Positions 16,682 through 22,118 of a DNA stretch of 22,118 nt are shown in pieces. The DNA comes from an uncultured Bacteroidales bacterium (GTDB taxonomy: Bacteria; Bacteroidota; Bacteroidia; Bacteroidales; P3): the NCBI GenBank assembly GCA_905236405.1, contig CAJOQB010000043.1, forward strand, positions 1 through 22,118. The letters are read 5' to 3'. The notes under the pieces were generated by a model, which ran no database searches, was not told the origin of the DNA, and saw only the letters and a list, made by a program, of their open reading frames with translations. Positions within the stretch are counted from its first letter, which is position 1. Each line of letters opens with the position of its first letter. A program made the translations under genes and the position numbers.

Positions 16682-17689
16682 ATGCCATTCGTCAACGACA
16701 TACTCAAGCACCGCAGCCTCTCTATCGTGGGACTGGACAAGAACACAGGGAAGACCGTGTGTCTCAACTATGTATTGCGTCGGTTGAACGAGATGAACCT
16801 GCCTGTGGCGGTGACCTCCATCGGTGTCGACGGTGAGCAGACCGATGCCGTTTTTGCTACCGCCAAGCCGGAAATCACCCTCTACGAGGGCACCCAGTTC
16901 ATCACCTCCGAGCGGCATTATCTGTGCCGACGCTTGGTGTCGGAACTGTTGCACGTCGACACCTACAGCACCTCGTTAGGCCGGTTGGTGACAGGACGTG
17001 TGGTTTGTGCCGGCAAGATACTGCTTTCGGGGCCGGCTACCACCGAGAAGTTGCGACAACAAATCGAGTCGTTCCGCCAACAAGGAGTGCCGCTCACCAT
17101 TGTCGACGGCGCCCTCTCGCGTCTCTCCTTGGCCTCGCCCACCGTCACCGATGCCATGATTCTGGCCACTGGAGGTGCCGTGTCGACCAATATCAAGACA
17201 CTGATTGCCAAGACTCGGTTTGTCTACCAACTCATCAACTTGGAGGAGGTGGATGCCTCGCTTCGCGACACCTTGGCTCCTATTGCCAAAGGGCTGTGGG
17301 GCATCGACGACGAAGGGCAGCCCCACGACCTCGGTATCGTCTCCGCTTTTCTCTTGGACAAAGAGAACACCGACCTATTCCCCTACGGTAACACCCTCTT
17401 TGTCGCCGGTGCCGTCAGCGACCGACTGCTGAAATACCTGTGCCGACAAAAGAATGTAGCCGACGTGACACTCATCGCCCGCGATTTCACCAAACTGTTT
17501 CTCTCGCCCGAGGCGCTGGGCGACTATCTTCGCAAAGGCGGAAAAATCAAGGTGCTGCAACGCAGCAAGCTCATCGCCATCACGCTCAACCCCACATCGC
17601 CCAGCAGCTATCGTCTCGACAGCAAGGCCGCCTGCGAACAACTGAGCGAGGCACTACAAACTCCCGTATACGATGTGATGCGGCAATAA
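16682..17689 (+). CDS. kamB: KamB-like lysine 5,6-aminomutase reactivase subunit (P-loop protein)
   Basis: The protein has 335 residues from the ATG at 16682; a TTG at 16670 in the same frame overlaps the promoter element and is rejected. A variant P-loop, GLDKNTGKT at 17-25 (GKT kept, preceding Gly shifted), lies near the N-terminus, followed by VAVTSIGVDGEQTD, and TIVDGALSRLS further on. There is no signal peptide or membrane span. The sequence and its pairing with a MutS-like ATPase match the KamB-KamC pair known from lysine-fermentation clusters, proposed to reactivate the adenosylcobalamin- and PLP-dependent lysine 5,6-aminomutase by exchanging damaged cofactor. The family call rests on recognition and context; an ornithine aminomutase client cannot be excluded. 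kamC starts 12 bases after its stop, so they are co-transcribed. Confidence 0.8.
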   Translation: MPFVNDILKHRSLSIVGLDKNTGKTVCLNYVLRRLNEMNLPVAVTSIGVDGEQTDAVFATAKPEITLYEGTQFITSERHYLCRRLVSELLHVDTYSTSLGRLVTGRVVCAGKILLSGPATTEKLRQQIESFRQQGVPLTIVDGALSRLSLASPTVTDAMILATGGAVSTNIKTLIAKTRFVYQLINLEEVDASLRDTLAPIAKGLWGIDDEGQPHDLGIVSAFLLDKENTDLFPYGNTLFVAGAVSDRLLKYLCRQKNVADVTLIARDFTKLFLSPEALGDYLRKGGKIKVLQRSKLIAITLNPTSPSSYRLDSKAACEQLSEALQTPVYDVMRQ

Positions 17690-17701
17690 ACCCTCAACGA
17701 T

Positions 17702-19129
17702 ATGCTTTTACGCGACAAACTCAAAGAAGAACCCGGATTCCAATACGTGGTCGACAGCTTGGAACTGATGTCGACGGCGGGTCGGCGTCATCTGCTCGAC
17801 ACCCCTTGGATGACCAATCCTGAAGCCATCGTATCGGAACACAGCCATATAGCCACCCTCATCGCCCTGCTTGGCGACGAGCAATACAACCGTCCCATCG
17901 GTGTCATCCGCCACAAACTGATGGAGCTTCACGACATTGCCACCACCCTTCGCAACCTGCTGCACCATGTGTCGCTGAACGAGGTGGAACTCTTCGAAAT
18001 CAAACAACTGTCGCTACTTTGTATCGAGGCCAACCGTGCCGCCGACACGATGGGCATCCGACAGATGCTGGCCATCCCCGACCTGCAAGAAACATTCCAA
18101 CTGCTCGACCCCGACAATACAGGCACCCCCAATTTCTACATCTACGACTCCTATCATCCCCAACTGGGTCCCATCCGCAAAGAGCTGAAAGCCCAACAAG
18201 CATATCTCGACGCCCACGAACGAGAGATGGACGAAGAGCAACGTTCGCAGCAAATGAGCCGCATCAGCGACCTCTTCGGACAGCAAGAGACCTTACAGCA
18301 AGAAGTCATTGCCCGTTTGAGCGACCAACTGCATCCCATGGGAGACCGACTGATGGAGGCATTGGAGCGGATGGCCTACACCGACGTGCTGATGGCCAAA
18401 GCCACCCAAGCCATCGAATGGCATCTCTGCCAACCGCAGCTCTCCACCGATGGCACCTGCTACCGCAACCTCGTCAACCTGCGACTGCAGCATCGCAACC
18501 GCGAGTTGCAAATCCGCTACCAACCCATCGACATCGACCTGCACTCGGGCGTCTGTTTCATCACAGGTGCCAACATGGCAGGCAAGACCGTGGTGTTGAA
18601 GACCGTGGGCATTGCCCAGCTGATGGTACAGTTCGGCATGTACGCCCCTGCCGACGAGGCACAGGTTCAGCTGGTCGACGATGTAGTGTTCTGCATCGGC
18701 GACGAGCAGAACGAGATGAACGGCCTGTCGAGTTTTGCCAGCGAGATTATCAAAATCAGCAACACCCTCCACTACGCCGCCCAGGCACATCTGCTTATCC
18801 TGATTGACGAGCCGGCTCGCACCACCAACCCCATCGAGGGCAAGGCCATCGTGCAGAGCATTGGCACGCTGCTCGACCAACGGCCTTCGCTCACCCTCGT
18901 CACCACCCACTATAGTCAACTCGGTCTCAGTTGCCGTCGGCTGAGGGTCAAAGGGTTTGTGGAGAGCATGGCCGACATCCCCCTTTCACCAAACAACATC
19001 AACCGTTTCATGGACTATTCTTTGCAGCCCGACACCAGCGACGACGTGCCGCAAGAGGCATTGCGTATCGCCACCATCCTGGGCTGCGATGCCGAGATGC
19101 TACAACTGGCCAAGAACCTTCTGAAGTAA
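17702..19129 (+). CDS. kamC: KamC-like MutS-family ATPase (aminomutase reactivase ATPase)
   Basis: The protein has 475 residues, about half the length of a mismatch-repair MutS. The C-terminal ATPase domain is MutS-like: Walker A GANMAGKT at 289-296, a signature region GDEQNEMNGLSSFASEI, Walker B LLILIDEPARTTNPIEG and a switch TTHYSQ. The N-terminal region is helical, with a lever-and-clamp-like middle, and lacks the MutS mismatch-recognition domain (no FxE motif), so DNA repair is unlikely. Together with the adjacent KamB it matches the reactivase of lysine 5,6-aminomutase. It begins 12 bases after kamB, and the next gene, a TonB receptor, begins 6 bases after its stop. Automatic annotation may call it MutS, which would mislead. 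Confidence 0.82.
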   Translation: MLLRDKLKEEPGFQYVVDSLELMSTAGRRHLLDTPWMTNPEAIVSEHSHIATLIALLGDEQYNRPIGVIRHKLMELHDIATTLRNLLHHVSLNEVELFEIKQLSLLCIEANRAADTMGIRQMLAIPDLQETFQLLDPDNTGTPNFYIYDSYHPQLGPIRKELKAQQAYLDAHEREMDEEQRSQQMSRISDLFGQQETLQQEVIARLSDQLHPMGDRLMEALERMAYTDVLMAKATQAIEWHLCQPQLSTDGTCYRNLVNLRLQHRNRELQIRYQPIDIDLHSGVCFITGANMAGKTVVLKTVGIAQLMVQFGMYAPADEAQVQLVDDVVFCIGDEQNEMNGLSSFASEIIKISNTLHYAAQAHLLILIDEPARTTNPIEGKAIVQSIGTLLDQRPSLTLVTTHYSQLGLSCRRLRVKGFVESMADIPLSPNNINRFMDYSLQPDTSDDVPQEALRIATILGCDAEMLQLAKNLLK

Positions 19130-19135
19130 CCATTC

Positions 19136-21586
19136 ATGAGAAGACGCATCCTGATTCTGACACTGCTGCTTCTGCCTTGTTGGCTCTGTGCCCAACGCTA
19201 CACCGTCAGCGGAACCGTTACCGACGCCTCGTCGGGCGAGACGCTGATTGGTGCCAGCATTGTCGACATGCGTAGCGGCAAAGGAGCCATCACCAATGAA
19301 TACGGCCACTATAGTCTTTCGCTGCCACGCGACAGCGTTGCCCTGAAGATATCCTACGTCGGTTACAACCAACAATACCACTCGTTCCGCCTGACGGCCA
19401 ACCGCGAACTTTCGGTGGCACTCACCGCCAACGCCACACTCAAGACGGTGGAGATCACCACCGAGCGTATCGGCGACACCCGCTCGTCACAGATGAGCGC
19501 CAACCAAATGACGGTGGAGAAAATCAAGACGGTACCGGTGCTCTTCGGCGAGTCGGATGTCATCAAAGCCCTGCAACTGATGCCAGGCGTACAAAGCGGC
19601 AGCGAAGGAAGCAGCGGCATGTATGTCCGCGGCGGCGGCCCCGACGAAAACCTCTTTCTGTTAGACGGAGTGGCCTTGTACAACGTCACCCATCTCGGAG
19701 GCTTCTTCAGTGCTTTCAACACCGATGCCGTCAAGAATGTCACCCTCTACAAAGGCAGTTTCCCCGCTCGTTTCGGTGGACGACTCAGCGCCGTGCTCGA
19801 CGTCACACAGAACAACGGCAACGACAAGGAGCTGCACGGCAACGCATCGATAGGGCTTATCAGTGCCAAATTCAATCTCGAAGGACCTTTGGTCAAAGAG
19901 AAGACCACCTTCAGCATCTCTGCCCGACGCACCTATGCCGAACTCTTTTTCATCCCCATGGTGATGATGCTGGCCGACAACAACAGTGCCGAGGAGGAGC
20001 TTCCCGACAACCCCACGGCACAGAACGCCAAGTTCGACGCCGGCTATTATTTCTATGACCTCAACGCCAAAGTGACCCACAAGTTCAACAACAAGAGCCG
20101 ACTCTATGCCAGTTTCTATGCCGGCGACGACCATGTGCATGGCAGAATACGGACGGTGACTTCGCTCAACGAAGATATGTTCCTGGGTTTTGAGAACGGA
20201 TGGGGCAACCTCATCGGGTCGCTGCGATGGAACCGCGAACTGTCGCCACAGCTCTTTATGAACCTCTCGGTCAGCTATACCCAGTATCACAATAGCATCG
20301 TGGGCAACGTCGAGAAGATTGCCTCGCCCAACGATCCCAACCCCTCCACCATCGAAGGCGACTATCGTTCGGGCATCCGCGAACTGACGGCACGGGCCGA
20401 CTTCGACTATGCCCCCAATCCCAACCACGCCATCAAGTTTGGCCTCTACGGCAGTCCCCACTGGTTCCAGCCCGAAGTGGCCAAAGGCAGCATCAACTAT
20501 TTCGACTCCATCCAGATGAACCAGCCGCTGCAGTACGACACCACCATCCTCAGCGAGACGGTGCACGCCCAAGAGTTGGTGGCCTTCATCGAAGACGACT
20601 GGACCATTTCACCGGCACTGAAACTAAACGGAGGGCTGCATGCCTCGCTGTTCCATGTGCAGAATGTCACCTACCCTTCCCTGCAACCTCGTCTCTCAGC
20701 CCGACTGCTGCTGGCCGACGGCCTCTCTTTCAAAGCCGGCTATGCCTACATGACGCAATATGTCCACCTGCTCTCCACCAGCAGCATCACCCTCCCCACT
20801 GACCTTTGGGTTCCTGTCACTGACAAGGTGCAGCCGATGAACTCACACCAAGTGGCGGCAGGACTCTTCTATACCCTGAGCGATATAGCCGACTTCTCCA
20901 TCGAGGGCTACTACAAACACATGAACAACCTGATAGAGTACAAAGACGGTGCCACCTTCTTCGGCTCGTCGGAGTCGTGGGAGAACCTGATTTACGCCGG
21001 TCGCGGATGGAGCTACGGCGTGGAGTTTCTTGTGCAACGCGAGTTTGGCGACCTCACTGGATGGATAGGCTACACCTGGAGTCGCACCATGCGACTTTTC
21101 GACCGCGAAGGACAAGTGCTCAACAACGGCAACCCCTTCCCCGCCAAATACGACCGGTGGCACGACCTCTCCATCGTCCTTGCCTACAAGTTCAGCCCCA
21201 CCATCGACGCCAGCGTCACCTGGGTCTTCACCTCGGGCAACGCCGTCACCCTCTCCACCCAACGCTATGCCATCGCCAACGACGACCCCGACCACTACCT
21301 GCAGCCTGCCGATGGCTACGGCATGGGACAGCTGTCCTATATCGACGGACGCAACAACTACCGTATGCCCAACTATCACCGCATGGATGCCAGCGTCAAC
21401 TTCCACCGCGAGTTTGGCCGCTGCCACCGGACCATCAACGTCAGTGTCTACAACCTTTACAACCGAAAGAATCCCTATATGATTTACCAGTCGCCTAACG
21501 AACGCTATGGTTCATACTCGTCGGCATTGATGCAACTCTCCATCTTCCCCATCATCCCCTCCATCGCTTACACCTTCTATTTCTAA
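19136..21586 (+). CDS. TonB-dependent receptor
   Basis: The protein has 816 residues with an Arg-rich, leucine-rich Sec signal (cleavage near LCAQ, residues 17-20). A carboxypeptidase-regulatory-like domain follows (YTVSGTVTDASSGETLIGAS, then ISYVGYNQQ). The plug covers about residues 130-225, with VIKALQLMPGVQSGSEGSSG, YVRGGGPDENLFLLDGV and GRLSAVLDV. A large barrel ends in the aromatic-rich YTFYF that fits outer-membrane assembly. The next gene encodes a DUF4249 lipoprotein, the usual partner of this receptor type in place of SusD. It starts 6 bases after kamC, so it is probably co-transcribed with kamBC. The ligand is unknown. It does not look like BtuB by sequence, although B12 or amino-acid-related uptake would suit the operon. 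Confidence 0.92.
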   Translation: MRRRILILTLLLLPCWLCAQRYTVSGTVTDASSGETLIGASIVDMRSGKGAITNEYGHYSLSLPRDSVALKISYVGYNQQYHSFRLTANRELSVALTANATLKTVEITTERIGDTRSSQMSANQMTVEKIKTVPVLFGESDVIKALQLMPGVQSGSEGSSGMYVRGGGPDENLFLLDGVALYNVTHLGGFFSAFNTDAVKNVTLYKGSFPARFGGRLSAVLDVTQNNGNDKELHGNASIGLISAKFNLEGPLVKEKTTFSISARRTYAELFFIPMVMMLADNNSAEEELPDNPTAQNAKFDAGYYFYDLNAKVTHKFNNKSRLYASFYAGDDHVHGRIRTVTSLNEDMFLGFENGWGNLIGSLRWNRELSPQLFMNLSVSYTQYHNSIVGNVEKIASPNDPNPSTIEGDYRSGIRELTARADFDYAPNPNHAIKFGLYGSPHWFQPEVAKGSINYFDSIQMNQPLQYDTTILSETVHAQELVAFIEDDWTISPALKLNGGLHASLFHVQNVTYPSLQPRLSARLLLADGLSFKAGYAYMTQYVHLLSTSSITLPTDLWVPVTDKVQPMNSHQVAAGLFYTLSDIADFSIEGYYKHMNNLIEYKDGATFFGSSESWENLIYAGRGWSYGVEFLVQREFGDLTGWIGYTWSRTMRLFDREGQVLNNGNPFPAKYDRWHDLSIVLAYKFSPTIDASVTWVFTSGNAVTLSTQRYAIANDDPDHYLQPADGYGMGQLSYIDGRNNYRMPNYHRMDASVNFHREFGRCHRTINVSVYNLYNRKNPYMIYQSPNERYGSYSSALMQLSIFPIIPSIAYTFYF

Positions 21587-21598
21587 GCACATCCGACC

Positions 21599-22118
21599 AT
21601 GAAAAGATATATTCCCCTGCTCCTGACACTGTTGTTCCTCGCCACTTCGTGCGAGACCGTGTTGCCCATCGACGACGACGGCAACCATCAGATGGTGCTC
21701 AACGCCATCCCCACTGCCGACCATCAGGTGTTTGTCAATTTCGCTTACACCCGTTTCCTGCTCGACTCGTCGAACAACCATCCCGTGGCCGATGCCCAAC
21801 TCATTCTCTCCGTCAACGGCATCCCCTACACCCCCGACTCGATGCGCAACTGCAACTACTTCTTCCCCTACACCCTCCATCCGCTCGACAACCTGCAAAT
21901 CGACATCGATGCCGCAGGCCGCCATGTCCATGCCGCCACCTATGTACCCCCGTTGCCCCGAGTGGCCAACCCCGTTGCCATGCGAATGAACTATTACACT
22001 TTCAAATATCTTGGAGTAAACCTCACCCTTTCCGACTCACTCAACTACAACGAGTACTACCGTATTGTGGTCATCGAACGCGACAGCGGTGCACGCTACA
22101 ACGAGTGGACCCGCACCA
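21599..22118 (+). CDS. DUF4249 lipoprotein, 3' end outside the window
   Basis: The frame is open from the ATG at 21599 to the right edge, 173 codons, so the C-terminus is missing (family members are roughly twice this length). A lipoprotein signal ends LATSC, with Cys18 as the lipid site, followed by ETVLPIDDDG, and then a beta-rich region with VADAQLILSVNG, typical of the DUF4249 beginning. The gene starts 12 bases after the stop of the TonB receptor. In Bacteroidetes these lipoproteins pair with TonB receptors, presumably as an outer-membrane or surface accessory for substrate capture. The substrate is unknown. Confidence 0.82.
   Translation, partial: MKRYIPLLLTLLFLATSCETVLPIDDDGNHQMVLNAIPTADHQVFVNFAYTRFLLDSSNNHPVADAQLILSVNGIPYTPDSMRNCNYFFPYTLHPLDNLQIDIDAAGRHVHAATYVPPLPRVANPVAMRMNYYTFKYLGVNLTLSDSLNYNEYYRIVVIERDSGARYNEWTRT

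Noticed and set aside
17702..19129. DNA mismatch repair MutS/MutS2
   Set aside because: Only the MutS-type ATPase portion is present, with no mismatch-recognition or Smr domain, and the gene is paired with kamB; KamC fits better.
19661..20572. Open frame of about 300 codons on the minus strand inside the TonB receptor gene
   Set aside because: Antisense shadow of a clear TonB receptor; the composition is Val/Gly-rich as expected for a reversed frame and no motif is seen.
19136..21586. BtuB cobalamin receptor, because of the B12-linked kamBC neighbours
   Set aside because: The sequence has a carboxypeptidase-regulatory-like domain and a DUF4249 partner, neither typical of BtuB, and no cobalamin riboswitch was seen upstream of kamB or in the 6-base gap before this gene.

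Overview
The window reads as a chromosomal segment of a Bacteroidales bacterium with moderately high GC. The evidence is lineage-specific: TonB receptors with carboxypeptidase-regulatory-like N-terminal domains, a DUF4249 lipoprotein, a fused CcsBA cytochrome c maturase, short lipoboxes ending in TSC, weak or absent Shine-Dalgarno sequences, and -7 promoter elements of the TAnnTTTG type. I cannot name the genus. No rRNA, tRNA, CRISPR array, insertion sequence or phage gene was seen. Coding density is high and no gene-free stretch exceeds about 140 bases.

Region 1 (1-4415, +): the C-terminal half of a giant cyclic beta-1,2-glucan synthase-like protein (glycoamylase-like domain remnant plus GH94 phosphorylase domain), cut by the left edge and closed by a strong intrinsic terminator.

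Region 2 (4416-10910, +): an apparent operon for an outer-membrane porin with a very glutamate-rich segment, an imelysin (M75) lipoprotein with the GxHxxE motif, a di-haem DHOR/DUF1111 lipoprotein with two CxxCH sites and, past an internal hairpin terminator, a CcsBA haem-ligation protein that could mature the di-haem protein. The set resembles the logic of EfeUOB/Irp iron systems moved to the outer membrane. This is the best candidate for an uncharacterised system here.

Region 3 (11029-12125): a small NUDIX hydrolase (+) converging on an unidentified 196-residue protein (-).

Region 4 (15554-12199, -): a tight operon of a single-domain PAS protein, a TonB-dependent-type outer-membrane beta-barrel and a stand-alone HsdR-N-like PD-(D/E)xK protein, with gaps of 2 and 6 bases. 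A hairpin terminator separates it from phosphate butyryltransferase (ptb), which lies upstream on the same strand.

Region 5 (16547-22118): a divergent promoter region drives ptb (-) and, on the + strand, kamB-kamC (predicted reactivase of the B12-dependent lysine 5,6-aminomutase). These are followed with gaps of 6 and 12 bases by a TonB-dependent receptor and a DUF4249 lipoprotein that runs off the right edge. ptb plus kamBC suggests amino-acid (lysine) fermentation toward butyrate, but the aminomutase itself and the other pathway enzymes are not in the window.
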